A stretch of DNA of 43,649 nucleotides, from positions 1 through 43,649 of IMG/VR virus record IMGVR_UViG_3300043331_001582; one strand, 5' to 3'. This document shows positions 20,501 through 28,101 of this stretch, in pieces (position 1 is the first letter of the stretch; every line of letters starts with the position of its first letter). The stretch comes from a virus. Both the position numbers and the translations under genes were made by a program. Under the pieces are notes generated by a model, which was given only the letters and a program-made list of their open reading frames with translations, ran no database searches and was not told the origin of the DNA.

Positions 20501-20931
20501 GAGGCATCCTGCGTGTCGGTCCCGAGGTGCTTCTCGATCGTGACGAGCCCGGAAAAGCGGGCATCGGTAGAGGCGACGTCGTCGAGATAGACGGTGTTGA
20601 TCGCGGCGATCTCGCCCTCGCAGATCGCGTAGACGAGGTGCAGGTATTCCTGCTGGAACGTGGCGCCGTCGGTCACCTCGGTGAAAATGCGCGTGGCACC
20701 CACGCGCCGCGACCCGTAGATGACGGGAATGGGGTCTACCGGGCCCGAACTGTTGACGAGCGCGCCGGCGGCGGTCGAGTCGAAGCTCGACTGGCTCGGC
20801 TGCAGTGCGCGCGACAGCGCGCCGGCGGCAACTCCGCCCAGGAGCGTGGCGCCGAACGCGCCCACCACGCCGACGACGGCGGGCGCGGTGGCGATAAAGG
20901 CGCCGGCGACGGCGGGAATGACCGCGGGCAT
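17569..20931 (-). CDS. J-like tail tip / receptor-binding protein with LamG-like insert, FN3 and beta-propeller (1120 aa)
   Basis: N-terminal 310 residues resemble phage tail tip protein J: NSSGPVDPIPVIYGSRRVGA, YLHLVYAICEGEI, YDYLTNGRYGRG. Residues about 315-505 form an inserted concanavalin/LamG-like jelly roll (DGSSHWVRVTMRV, EDGDTWSLLGTA). Tail-tip sequence then resumes (RRWEADLAIYDD). An FN3 module spans about 690-785 (VTLSWTASPTAFVSDYQVEY). Residues 795-1120 contain repeats with LVVNPVNDRHIATI, TIINPVTNSIEGTIVV, HVINPSTNGVERTI, a YVTN-type beta-propeller, probably the receptor-binding head. The propeller DNA is clearly poorer in GC than its surroundings (27 of 60 at 18001-18060), suggesting acquisition. 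Confidence 0.85.
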   Translation of the reverse strand: MPAVIPAVAGAFIATAPAVVGVVGAFGATLLGGVAAGALSRALQPSQSSFDSTAAGALVNSSGPVDPIPVIYGSRRVGATRIFTEVTDGATFQQEYLHLVYAICEGEIAAINTVYLDDVASTDARFSGLVTIEKHLGTDTQDASAALQAAVSGWTAAHQGKGVAYVYLRLAWRQEAFPSGLPTVTFDVDGKLVTDLRTGGVTFSNNPALCIYDYLTNGRYGRGFAASLIEEWSFKDAANYCDTRVSVPGAGSPNPDSQKRYTCDGVLKPDDGWLENLRGLLSSCRGTLVFSGGQYKLRIDRDEATHLDLPGRSGNYASAQWSPSFDITTDIDLRAYVAADDWTPAVLGTIIAKWQTSNLAFRFGINITGALQLAWSADGNTALSAGSTAATGFADGSSHWVRVTMRVNAGGFRVILFQTSEDGDTWSLLGTAVIGASTSIFNSEAELSIGGANGGGINVLAGKIRRAQVYNGIDGILVADFDPASRTHPGSTSFEAATGETWTINQSANSAGIAEIASDGEVLGPHGFDEDNMVGAWTLRNAGKRDKFNRVRARFFNPERRWEADLAIYDDTAHRTEDNELVLEREIVLPFTSNYYRAMQLAQIEEKVSRFGLATNFRTTLAALKAEVMDVCPVTHSSPGWVAKPFRIRGLRPLANGEVEIQAREYQAAPYDLAALDTAPVIPATNLPDVFDVQPPSGIAFDQNDAVWDTVTLSWTASPTAFVSDYQVEYKLSTDSAYAIAGRVAGTSLAITRLLLFRQYDFRVKAINSVGVSSAYATLTASLDGSTVNPLGSTNGQGAVSRLSTISFSDQPWGMAWAPNTNLLFVATDNIFSGAVLVVNPVNDRHIATIQFGNRKFGSVIYCPHNGKVYARSQGSVGNERIFVIDPKTLLPAFAGSPADDGIPDTDSGDTGAECYAPNVQLLYFSTLDGVVAVDPDTDAVIASIAEDPVCGGLCYCPSNGRIYGIFGVDTITIINPVTNSIEGTIVVPAAISLQDIIYVPGGVGGVGLLYALDQSARLIHVINPSTNGVERTIGGAGSPTAFNSPVKLIYVPNSGLVYVSDPGFDRIVVVNPAAESILDNAIVSTNPRFLVAAPEVGKAYVSCGLGAGGGSPVVDVLTV

Positions 20932-20937
20932 GCGGGC

Positions 20938-21360
20938 TCAGGGCAGACGCAACGCTCGGGAGCCGGGATAGACGCGCAGGAGCCGCGTCTCGCACAGGCA
21001 CACGCCGAGCCCGGGCAGCGACGAAAGCGACAGGTCTCCCAGGCAGACGTGCCCGGCGATGAAACCGTCGCGCTCCGCCACGATGATGTCTCCCGGCATC
21101 CAATCGACAACGGGCTTCAGCGGAAAGCACCCGGACAGCAGGAGCCCCCTGACGAGGCTTCCTGTCCTGCGCTGAAAGCGCAACGCCTGCGCTTGACTCC
21201 CCCAGGCGCCGCGCAGGGACCGCGCGTGGGTGGAGCCGGTCATGGCGTCCACCGCCTCCGCGCACAGGATCGCGCAGTCGCTGAGGCCCCACTGGAAGGG
21301 CGCGCCGATTCGCGCGCGCGCCCAGGCCGAGAGCCGCGGCTGCCAGTCACGACGCTTCAT
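20938..21360 (-). CDS. Tail assembly protein with NlpC/P60-type active-site pattern (DUF6950-like, 140 aa)
   Basis: PFQWGLSDCAILCAEAVDAM carries a Cys in the position of the NlpC/P60 nucleophile, and IAGHVCLGD holds the expected His. The gene lies between the DUF2163-type tail protein and the J-like protein, where lambda encodes K. Such proteins are thought to cut peptidoglycan locally during DNA entry or to help assemble the tail tip. Active-site assignment is from pattern only. Confidence 0.7.
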   Translation of the reverse strand: MKRRDWQPRLSAWARARIGAPFQWGLSDCAILCAEAVDAMTGSTHARSLRGAWGSQAQALRFQRRTGSLVRGLLLSGCFPLKPVVDWMPGDIIVAERDGFIAGHVCLGDLSLSSLPGLGVCLCETRLLRVYPGSRALRLP

Positions 21361-22026
21361 TCAGTCACCTCCACCAGTATCGAGAAATTCAGTGGTATCC
21401 GAATACGGATCGAAGCGCTTCAACGATTTGCGGGCGACCAGGATCGCGCTGCCCCACTGGAAGGTGCGGTTCTGCTCGGAGACGAATTCGAAAAACTTGT
21501 CCCCCGGAAAATGGAACTGCTGCTCGTTGTCGTTGGTATGCCGGCCCGGGCGGCGCCCGAAATCGGCCCAGTGCGAGGACGCCTCCACCGTGACGGTGCA
21601 GGTCCCGAGCCCCGGCGCGGGCGGGGCGGCATGCGGGTCCTCCGCGATCTCGGGAAAATCCATCACCCCCTCGAAGAGGGCGAAGGGGTCCACGATCACC
21701 CCGCCCTGCCCGTCGAGGAAGGCCCGGTAGACGCGCAGCGGCCGGTCGAGGTAGTTCTCCGCCAGCACGGCGGAGATGTAAACCTGGTCCACGCCGGAAA
21801 GCGAGACCCCGACCCGGGCCTCGCGCAGATCGGCGTTTTCCTCGAGCCCGTCGTAGGAGAGCAGGTGGCCGAGCGCGGGGTAGGTGTTGCCGTTCCAGGC
21901 GATCGGGAACGGGGCGTCGGTCGCGTACACCGTGCCGCCGGAGAACTCCGCCTCGAAAAGATGGAGCGTGTCGCTGCGCGCGCTGTCGAGCGCGGACTCC
22001 GCGGCCGCAGTGATCGCTCGCGTCAC
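21361..22026 (-). CDS. Minor tail protein, DUF2163-like (221 aa)
   Basis: Pattern LHLFEAEFSGGTVYATDAPF, WNGNTYPALGHLLSYDGLEE, VYISAVLAENYLDRPLRVYR and DPFALFEGVMDFPEI matches the baseplate-hub-type proteins (DUF2163 and relatives) found just upstream of the tail tip genes in siphoviruses. Starts at ATG 22026, overlapping the previous stop. It should form part of the tail tip hub with the 215-aa protein before it. Confidence 0.75.
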   Translation of the reverse strand: MTRAITAAAESALDSARSDTLHLFEAEFSGGTVYATDAPFPIAWNGNTYPALGHLLSYDGLEENADLREARVGVSLSGVDQVYISAVLAENYLDRPLRVYRAFLDGQGGVIVDPFALFEGVMDFPEIAEDPHAAPPAPGLGTCTVTVEASSHWADFGRRPGRHTNDNEQQFHFPGDKFFEFVSEQNRTFQWGSAILVARKSLKRFDPYSDTTEFLDTGGGD

Positions 22027-22670
22027 GGGTACACCTCGATCATGTCGAGCTCGAAATGGTAGACGCCGCCCGCCGTCGCGTGGCGGGGGGCGGCGGCGAC
22101 TTCGAGCGCATCGCCCATGGCGGCCACGGTAAAGGGCACGCCGGGCCCGATGATGATCGGGTCGTTATCCGGCGGCTCCGCGAGGAGCATCGGTTCCTGC
22201 GTTATCTCGAGGTTGCCGGAACCGTCCGAATCGGCATCGCGGGTCGCCATGTAGACCTTGGAATGGCTCGCGTATTTGAGGAGGTCGCCGGCGCGCAGGG
22301 CATTCGTGAGCGAGGCGGGCCAGTTGTCGGTCTGGACGGTGCGGTCTCCGATCTGACTGGTGCTCGGGCTCCCGCCGGCGTCGTTCACCTGGGGATTGCC
22401 GCCGCCCGCGCCGCGCTGCGGCCAGCAGCGGGAGGGGAGCGTCACCTGGAAGGTCTCATGGCTCCCGCGCTGGGCGACGAGGAAGGCAAAGATCGGCGCG
22501 AGCTGCTCGTGCGTCATCGCGGCATAGATGAACCGCAGCGACCAGCGCTGGCCCCCGAGAGAGCGCGCCTGGCGCGCCCCGGAATGCGCGATCGAGGCAA
22601 AGTTCCCCATCGCGATGGAGCGGATCGCGACCCGCGCGGGCGCGGGGGATTGCGGGAGGGTGCCGGACAT
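22023..22670 (-). CDS. Distal tail/tip protein (215 aa)
   Basis: ATG 22670, two bases after the tape measure stop. Sequence has a variable middle (WPQRGAGGGNPQVNDAGGSP) within beta-rich parts: RWSLRFIYAAMTHEQLAPIFAFL, HETFQVTLPS, and a C-terminal ALEVAAAPRHATAGGVYHFE. The position directly after the tape measure gene and the beta-rich pattern agree with lambda M or DUF2460-type distal tail proteins. No certain family name. Confidence 0.65.
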   Translation of the reverse strand: MSGTLPQSPAPARVAIRSIAMGNFASIAHSGARQARSLGGQRWSLRFIYAAMTHEQLAPIFAFLVAQRGSHETFQVTLPSRCWPQRGAGGGNPQVNDAGGSPSTSQIGDRTVQTDNWPASLTNALRAGDLLKYASHSKVYMATRDADSDGSGNLEITQEPMLLAEPPDNDPIIIGPGVPFTVAAMGDALEVAAAPRHATAGGVYHFELDMIEVYP

Positions 22671-22672
22671 GC

Positions 22673-24397
22673 CTATCCCAGCGCGGTGGCGACGCCGCGC
22701 CGGTTGAATTCGCGCCGTATGCCGTCCACGATGAGCGGCATGCTGGCCTGGATGTAGCCGGCCGCCATGCGGGGGTCGGGGGACGGGACGGCGAGACTGA
22801 CGTTGACGGTGACGCTCCCGCCGCCCACCTCGTGCGCCGGGACGATGGAGCCGAAGCCCTGCGGCACGAACAGCTCGGGGCCGTGCTCGCCGACGCGATG
22901 TATTCCGCCGGGGGAAACCGGCCCGCCCACGGCGCTGCCGGTGATGCCCTTGAGCCCTTCCGTGATGAATCCCGCCAGCGGCTCGGTAATCGTGCGGCGG
23001 ATCAGGACGCGGGCAATATCCTGCCCGAGCGAGTTGATCAGGTCGCGCAGCTTCTCCCCGCTGAGAATGGCATCCTCGAAAGCCGAGCTGAAGACGAAAC
23101 CCAGATCCTCCGCGAGGCGGGTATCGGTGGCGATGGCGTTGCCCAACCCGTCGAACCCGGCTTGAAGCTGGCCGATGCGGATCGCCTCCTCCTGCTCGAG
23201 GTCGATCGCCTCCATCCAGAGCTTGAGCCGGCGCTCCAGGTCCGAAGTGGTGGCGCCCATCACTTCCCCGAAGATATTCGTCATGCGGCCGCGGGCACGC
23301 TCGGCGATGCGCAGATCGTTCGCCGCCTGGGCGGCCTCGGCCATGCTCCGGGCCTCCTCCTGCATCTGCTCCGCCCACTGGCGGGCGACCATCTCGTCGC
23401 TCTTGTCGCCGCTCCGCACGCACTGGCCGTTCACCCAGCGCCCGCCGGACGCGGCGCAGGCGACGGCTTCGGGGTTGGGGGCGGCCGCGGCGGCGCCGGG
23501 GCGCCGAATCTTCCCCGTCACCGCGTGCCCCGGTCCCGCGGGCGCGAAGGCAATCTCCGCCGCGACATCGGCGAGCCTGCCGATTGGCCCCGGCAACAGC
23601 GAGGCCAACGCGAGATCGAGCTTGGCAATTTCCTTGAGCGCGCCGAGCAGCACATTCCCGCCCTCGGCCGCCTTGACGAGCGCGGTGGTGAAGCTCACCA
23701 GGCCCTCGATCACGGGGCCGCCGAGGCGCACGCCGAGCGCTTCGGTCAGCATGCCGAGGGTCTTCAGGTTGTCGTTGAGCCGCTCGGCTTGCGCCGCGAA
23801 ATCGGCGGAGATCACGAGTCCCAGCGCGCGGGCGCGCGCCGCCATCTCGTCCATGCCGCTCGCGCCCTGGTTGAGCCACGGTATGAGGTCGGCCCCGCTC
23901 TTCCCCATGATCGCCTCGGCGATCGGGGCCTTGACCTGGCCCTCGAGCCGCGTGAAGGCATCGGCGAACTGCCGCAGGGCCGCGTCCGGCCCCTGCCGGA
24001 TGTCCACGCCCAGCGCCTTGAAGATCTGCGCGGCCTTGCTGTTCTCGTCGTTCGCCTCGGTGAGCGACTTGTTGAATTCCTTGAGCCCGCGCGTCAGGCC
24101 CTCGAAGCTCACGTCGGAGAGATCGGCGCCGAACTTGAGCGCGGACAGCGACTCCACGGAAAAGCCGACCTTCTGGGCGAGCTTGTGGAGCTGGTCCCCG
24201 CTATCGATCGCGCGCTTGATCAACAGCCCCAGTCCTCCGGCGCCGGCCGCCGTGACCAGGGCATTGCGCAGGTTCTGGACGCCGGCCTCCATGCGCGACA
24301 TGCCGCGGTTGAACATCGCGGCGGCGCGGCCTGCGTCTCCGATGAAGCGCGCGGTGTCGGCGGAATACTCGATTACGGCTTTGCCGAGGGTGCTCAT
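22673..24397 (-). CDS. Tail tape measure protein (574 aa)
   Basis: N-terminus ADTARFIGDAGRAAAMFNRG and long Ala-rich helical sections, a hydrophobic Gly-rich segment (AAGAGGLGLLIKRAI), LPGPIGRLADVAAE, and a C-terminus with EHGPELFVPQGFGSIVP, which is a standard tape-measure ending. Length sets the tail length; 574 residues predicts a short tail of roughly 80-90 nm by the usual 1.5 A per residue rule. It follows the tail chaperone and gp10-like genes. Confidence 0.88.
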   Translation of the reverse strand: MSTLGKAVIEYSADTARFIGDAGRAAAMFNRGMSRMEAGVQNLRNALVTAAGAGGLGLLIKRAIDSGDQLHKLAQKVGFSVESLSALKFGADLSDVSFEGLTRGLKEFNKSLTEANDENSKAAQIFKALGVDIRQGPDAALRQFADAFTRLEGQVKAPIAEAIMGKSGADLIPWLNQGASGMDEMAARARALGLVISADFAAQAERLNDNLKTLGMLTEALGVRLGGPVIEGLVSFTTALVKAAEGGNVLLGALKEIAKLDLALASLLPGPIGRLADVAAEIAFAPAGPGHAVTGKIRRPGAAAAAPNPEAVACAASGGRWVNGQCVRSGDKSDEMVARQWAEQMQEEARSMAEAAQAANDLRIAERARGRMTNIFGEVMGATTSDLERRLKLWMEAIDLEQEEAIRIGQLQAGFDGLGNAIATDTRLAEDLGFVFSSAFEDAILSGEKLRDLINSLGQDIARVLIRRTITEPLAGFITEGLKGITGSAVGGPVSPGGIHRVGEHGPELFVPQGFGSIVPAHEVGGGSVTVNVSLAVPSPDPRMAAGYIQASMPLIVDGIRREFNRRGVATALG

Positions 24398-24398
24398 G

Positions 24399-24935
24399 TC
24401 AGATCTCGATTCCGGTGATGCGGGTCAGTTGATTGCGCGCTCCGGCGAAGCGTCCCAGTTTCGCGATTTCCGCCTGCACCAAGTCCCGGGACGCGCGAAT
24501 GATCTCCGCGACGGCGGCATGCTTGGTCGTCTCGAACGCCGGGCGCAGGAACGGCTTCGCGGCCATCCGGGAGGTGCCGAACTCGACGAATCGCCAGTAG
24601 AAGGGATCGTTCGGATTCAGGGCCCCCGCCCTTCCGGACTTTCTCCTGAAGCTCGCGATTTGCCGGCGCGTCAGGCCGCGTACGCGGACCCAGACGGTGG
24701 CCGCGTGATGCGCGGGACGCACCGCGGCGGCGCGGATCGCGTTGCGCAGCATTCCCGGTCGCCGGCGCCGGTCAATGCCCTGCAGCACCGGAGCGAGACG
24801 CTTCGCCTCGTCGCGCGTAAGTCTTGCGCCCGCCAGCAGCCCGCGATTGAGCAACCTGCGGTCGAGCTTGCGGGGCAGCTGCTGCATCGCCTCGAGCACT
24901 TCGCGGGCGCCGCGAATCCGGATGGAGACCTGCAT
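24399..24935 (-). CDS. HK97 gp10-like tail component (178 aa)
   Basis: ISIRIRGAREVLEAMQQLP-type start, NRGLLAGARLTRDEAKRLAP, FYWRFVEFGTSRMAAKPFLR and PAFETTKHAAVAEI are typical of HK97 gp10 family minor tail proteins, including the conserved FVEFGT strand. In many phages gp10 precedes the DUF3168 terminator gene; here it lies between the chaperone and tape measure genes. Starts directly at the stop of the GT gene. Confidence 0.85.
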   Translation of the reverse strand: MQVSIRIRGAREVLEAMQQLPRKLDRRLLNRGLLAGARLTRDEAKRLAPVLQGIDRRRRPGMLRNAIRAAAVRPAHHAATVWVRVRGLTRRQIASFRRKSGRAGALNPNDPFYWRFVEFGTSRMAAKPFLRPAFETTKHAAVAEIIRASRDLVQAEIAKLGRFAGARNQLTRITGIEI

Positions 24936-25567
24936 CTACGTCCGCTTCCGCAGGCGGTCGAGCGAGCCCCAGATGCGGGCCGCAAGGCGGTCCGGATCCT
25001 CCTCCTCGTGGAACGGCATGAAGTCCTTCGGCCGGAACGGCGCGGCCTTGCGCTTCGGGTCGCGGTGCGTGTTGGCGATGATGGCGGCCACGATCCCCGC
25101 CCGCAGATCGGCGCGGGATTCGCCCCAGGGACTCAGGCGCGCGAGCGCCGCCCATTCCCCGAGGTGCCGCGGCCGCATCGCGGCGAGCATGGCGTCGGGA
25201 TTCGGCCAGCCGAGCTGGAGGGCGAGATCGAGGATCAGCCGGCGCCAGGGCCGGCCCCGGAGTTTTTTTCGGCGCCGTCCACGTCGAGGCCGTTCACGCG
25301 CAGCACGGCGTCAGAGAGCGGCTTCAACCTGAGCTTGGCGGTGCGCTTGAGGCGCGGGATGTCGTCATCCCCGAACATCGGCTGGCCGTCCTCCCGGAAC
25401 ACGCAGCGCACGATCATCTTCCAGCTCATGTCGGCGTTGTCGAGGAAGGCCGCGGTGTCGGCGGCCGATTCCAGCTCGCGCACGATGAGCGCGCGCCCAA
25501 GGATCTCCACGCGCTCTTCGCGCGGCGCAAGCGCCTCGAAGAGCTGCTCCTTCGCCTTGTCGCTCAT
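24936..25567 (-). CDS. Tail assembly chaperone GT (frameshift product, 210 aa)
   Basis: Reading G from ATG 25567 to the slippery AAAAAAC (25268-25262) and slipping back one base gives a fusion that continues KLRGRPWRRLILDLALQLGW, then RPRHLGEWAALARLSPWGES and NTHRDPKRKAAPFRPKDFMP. The second part matches the T domain of tail assembly chaperones. The frame offset is exactly -1. As in lambda, a small share of GT among G recruits tail tube protein to the tape measure. The T part has no start codon near its beginning. Confidence 0.88.
25235..25567 (-). CDS. Tail assembly chaperone G (110 aa)
   Basis: ATG 25567. The unshifted product: acidic and helical start (KEQLFEALAPREERVEILGR), ELESAADTAAFLDNADMSW, PRLKRTAKLRLKPLSDAVL, then ending EKNSGAGPGAG eight codons after the slip site. 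It lies between the major tail protein and tape measure genes, the standard place for G. Binds the tape measure and tube subunits during assembly; not part of the finished virion. Confidence 0.85.
   Translation of the reverse strand: MSDKAKEQLFEALAPREERVEILGRALIVRELESAADTAAFLDNADMSWKMIVRCVFREDGQPMFGDDDIPRLKRTAKLRLKPLSDAVLRVNGLDVDGAEKNSGAGPGAG
25262..25268 (-). promoter_or_regulatory. Programmed -1 frameshift site A-AAA-AAC
   Basis: On the minus strand the zero-frame codons are GAA AAA AAC; the heptamer A AAA AAC fits the X-XXY-YYZ rule. It lies in a G+C-rich context that continues with CTCCGGGGCCGGCCC, able to fold as a stimulatory structure. Confidence 0.85.
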
Positions 25568-25571
25568 GGGA

Positions 25572-25985
25572 CTACTCGACCGCCCCGGTGATCTCGAGCG
25601 TGCAGCTCGCGGACACCTTCTCGTTCACGGCGCCGGACTCGGAGAGCGCGGCGACGTGGGCGGAGAACTGGCGTTGCGGGAGCGTCCCGTCGGCCTTCCG
25701 GATGCGGTAGGCGCGCAGCGTCCCGGCCTCGAAGTCCTCGCGCAGGCGCTGCTGCGGGCCGTTGTCCTGGACGACGTTGTACTGGAACGTCACCTGGCCG
25801 CCGTCGGGAACGCCGACCAGCTTCTCGGCCCAGGCGGAGTCGAAGCTCGTCGCGTCGATGGATGGCGCCGACATCGAGGGGCCGTCGTAGCCGGTCACTT
25901 CCCCGATGGTCTCGAAGGCATCGGGGCTGCCCCCCATGGCGCGCTCGAACAGAATCAGCTTGGTGTGGATTGCAGAGGTGGACAT
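25572..25985 (-). CDS. Major tail (tube) protein (137 aa)
   Basis: ATG 25985. Short tube-type sequence: TSAIHTKLILFERA, GEVTGYDGPSMSAPSIDATS, WAEKLVGVPDGGQVTFQYNV and a C-terminal KVSASCTLEITGAVE. The pattern AP-x-IDATSFDS...GGQVTF is typical of small siphoviral tail tube proteins (lambda V-like N-terminal domain without the Ig domain). Located between tail terminator and G genes as expected. Confidence 0.85.
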   Translation of the reverse strand: MSTSAIHTKLILFERAMGGSPDAFETIGEVTGYDGPSMSAPSIDATSFDSAWAEKLVGVPDGGQVTFQYNVVQDNGPQQRLREDFEAGTLRAYRIRKADGTLPQRQFSAHVAALSESGAVNEKVSASCTLEITGAVE

Positions 25986-26038
25986 TGCTTGCTCCTTTTT
26001 TGGGCGAGTGAGTAATGTGCGGCGAGCAACCGAGCGGT

Positions 26039-26437
26039 TTAGCTCTCGCTCACCATCAGGCTGAAGTCCTGCGACACGCGGTAGAGCCGCGGGTCGACGT
26101 CGTCCTCGTAGAATTCGGCGTCCGAAATGAGCCAGCCGCCGAAGGCGGCCCCGTTCTCGACAACGCGCTTCACTTCCATCGCCAGCTCGCGCGCGGCTTT
26201 CCGCGTCGTCGCCCACGCATCCACCTGGATGCGCGGGGCATCGATCCCGCCCCCGGCGTCGAACGAGTTCACGCGCGGATTCGCGATGCGCTGGAAGGTG
26301 ATCGCCGGCAGCCCCGTGTTCTGCGGCAGCACGATCGGGTAGATGCGGAAGTTCGCTTCCCCGTCCACGCGGGTATGCGTCTGGACGGCCGCATCACCCT
26401 CCAGCGCCGAGAGCAGCAGTTCCTCGGCGGTCGCCAT
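26039..26437 (-). CDS. Tail terminator/completion protein, DUF3168-like (132 aa)
   Basis: RIYPIVLPQNTGLPAITFQR, APRIQVDAWATTRKAAREL and the ending LYRVSQDFSLMVSES match DUF3168 tail completion proteins, which form the ring closing the tail tube. Start ATG 26437 overlaps the previous stop by one base. It is separated from the head-tail adaptor genes by the 6.8-kb glycan cassette, an unusual gap in the order. Confidence 0.85.
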   Translation of the reverse strand: MATAEELLLSALEGDAAVQTHTRVDGEANFRIYPIVLPQNTGLPAITFQRIANPRVNSFDAGGGIDAPRIQVDAWATTRKAARELAMEVKRVVENGAAFGGWLISDAEFYEDDVDPRLYRVSQDFSLMVSES

Positions 26438-26652
26438 CAGCGTAGCCCCCGGAACGGCAGGGATTCGCGGGTGGCGAGATTGGGGTCGGGGGCGGGCGCG
26501 CGCGCGGCCCGATCCGCACGCCGGAGCTTGCGCACGAGCCTCCCGAACTTCTCGACGTCCATGCGCAGCTTCAGGATCAGCGCGAGCATCCAGCCCTGCA
26601 GGCAGAGCACGCCAATGACCGCGACGGCGGTGAGGATCCCGTCCATCCCCAA
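26437..26652 (-). CDS. Small membrane protein (71 aa)
   Basis: One transmembrane helix at residues 6-27 (ILTAVAVIGVLCLQGWMLAL) followed by a strongly basic amphipathic region (KLRMDVEKFGRLVRKLRRAD). Start at 26652 or at the second Met (26646). No known family; it separates the glycan cassette from the tail genes. It may anchor one of the cassette enzymes to the membrane, but no evidence proves this. Confidence 0.6.
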   Translation of the reverse strand: MGMDGILTAVAVIGVLCLQGWMLALILKLRMDVEKFGRLVRKLRRADRAARAPAPDPNLATRESLPFRGLR

Positions 26653-26656
26653 TCCC

Positions 26657-27283
26657 TCAATCGAACGAGAGGATCACGTCGCTGCGGATCCTCTGCCTGA
26701 CGATGGCGCCCCACGACGCGAGCAGGTCGAGCGCGGCGCGGGGCTCGACCGCGTAGCGGCCGGGAAAGGCCTTCTCCTCGATCACCATCACCGGCCGGCA
26801 CGCCTTCACCGTGCGCTCGGCGCCGAGCAGCGCGAAATACTCGTGGCCCTCGAGGTCGAGCTTGAGGAAGTCGAGATGCGCGATCGCCAGCTCATCGAGG
26901 CGTTCCACCGGGCAGCCCGAGCCCTCGCCGAGGTAGCGCGCGCCGGTGTTGCCGGGGCGGGAGGGGTCGTCCACCATGACGCCGGTGCGACGGCAGGCGC
27001 CGAGCGCCATGCGCAGCGTATGCACGTTGGGGAGGCCCGCGACGTTGCGTTCGAGGCAGGCGTAGGTGTCCGGGGCGGGCTCGAACGCGATCACGTCCTC
27101 GAAGCGCCCCGCCAGCTGGGCCGACCAGGTGCCGATGTGCGCGCCCCCGTCAACCGCGGTGCGGAACTGCCGCACGTGGGCGAGCGCCGCGTCCAGCTTC
27201 TCGATTTCGAAGCCGCGGACGGTGAGCCGGCCGGCGAAATAGGTGTCCGCGTCCGGCAGCCGCCAGTGACCGTCGGTTTTCAT
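26657..27283 (-). CDS. FkbM-family methyltransferase 1 (208 aa)
   Basis: RTAVDGGAHIGTWSAQLAGR is SAM-binding motif I, VIAFEPAPDTYACLERNV motif II, and LDFLKLDLEGHEYFALLGAE the typical FkbM core (KLDxEGxE). FkbM enzymes O-methylate sugars or polyketides. Start taken at ATG 27283, which has GGAGG five bases upstream; ATG 27301 in frame makes a TGATG junction with the upstream gene and would add six residues. Last gene of the glycan cassette in transcription order. Confidence 0.85.
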   Translation of the reverse strand: MKTDGHWRLPDADTYFAGRLTVRGFEIEKLDAALAHVRQFRTAVDGGAHIGTWSAQLAGRFEDVIAFEPAPDTYACLERNVAGLPNVHTLRMALGACRRTGVMVDDPSRPGNTGARYLGEGSGCPVERLDELAIAHLDFLKLDLEGHEYFALLGAERTVKACRPVMVIEEKAFPGRYAVEPRAALDLLASWGAIVRQRIRSDVILSFD

Positions 27284-27300
27284 GCCGCCCTCCGCGCCCA

Positions 27301-28098
27301 TCACGCCCGCCAGTAGGCGATGTCGCGGTTGACGAGCAGGTGCTGCAGCGGGGTCTTGCCCTTCTCCTTGCTCGCGCCCTTGAGGTGATCCATGTAGCGG
27401 CCCAATTCGCTGTTGACGAAGGGCTGGTGGCGGGACTGATGCGCGATCCGGTGCACCGCGATATCGCGACGGCGGCGCAGCCAGTCGAAAACCCACGAGT
27501 CGTGCCACTCCTTCAGCTCGAACACCCGACCGCTCGAATACAGCCCGGCAAAGGCCGCGATGAAGCCGCGCGCATCGGGGTGGTCGAGGTTGTAGCCCAC
27601 GAAACCGCACTCGCTGTGATACTCGCCGCGATCCAGGCAGGAGAGCGCGGCCCCCTCCGGCAGCATGCGCTCGAAGAGGACGGGCGGGACCGGCGCGAAA
27701 GTGACGACGTCGGCATCCACCCAAAATAGCCTGCCCCCGCGGATCGGCTCCGCGGCCGCCTCGATCGCGAACACTTTTTTAGCGAAGCGGTAGGCGTCGT
27801 AGCGGAAGTTGTAGCCCCCGGCAATCTTCTTCGGCGTCCAGCCGTGGTCGGTGTCCAGCCTGACGCGTCCCTGCGCGCGCTCGCTCGCGGCATGCTGCGC
27901 GAGGAAGGGATGATGGAGCAGTCGGAACGTGACCCGGGCGTCGACGCCGCGCCCCGGTCCGCGCAGGACATGAAGGTCCTCGGAGTAGACGATGAGCGTG
28001 ACGGCCGCGGGCCAATGCTCGCAGAACGTCTCGACAAAACGCCGCCCGTATTGCTCCCAGCCCGCCGCCGAGCAGGAGGTGACAACCGTGGTATCCAC
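27301..28098 (-). CDS. Glycosyltransferase-like protein with DxD motif (265 aa)
   Basis: GT-A-like layout: TTVVTSCSAAGWEQYGRRFV start, ADVVTF preceded by LFWVDAD (DAD at 128-130), and a later part YNLDHPDARGFIAAFAGLY with HDSWVFDWLRRR. The DxD motif binds metal and nucleotide sugar in GT-A glycosyltransferases. The whole-length similarity is to phage/bacterial nucleotide-diphospho-sugar transferases; specificity unknown. Three bases separate it from the GT8-like gene upstream. Confidence 0.75.
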   Translation of the reverse strand: MDTTVVTSCSAAGWEQYGRRFVETFCEHWPAAVTLIVYSEDLHVLRGPGRGVDARVTFRLLHHPFLAQHAASERAQGRVRLDTDHGWTPKKIAGGYNFRYDAYRFAKKVFAIEAAAEPIRGGRLFWVDADVVTFAPVPPVLFERMLPEGAALSCLDRGEYHSECGFVGYNLDHPDARGFIAAFAGLYSSGRVFELKEWHDSWVFDWLRRRRDIAVHRIAHQSRHQPFVNSELGRYMDHLKGASKEKGKTPLQHLLVNRDIAYWRA

Positions 28099-28101
28099 GC
28101 C

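Noticed and set aside
20014-22062. 682-codon open frame on the plus strand opposite the tail genes
   Set aside because: It runs antisense to tail tip genes with clear motifs; its composition (Arg/Gly/Val-rich, no domain) is that of a GC-rich shadow frame.
23175-26015. 946-codon open frame on the plus strand
   Set aside because: Antisense to the tape measure, gp10-like, chaperone and tube genes; Ser/Arg/Ala-rich without motifs. No promoter or ribosome site found.
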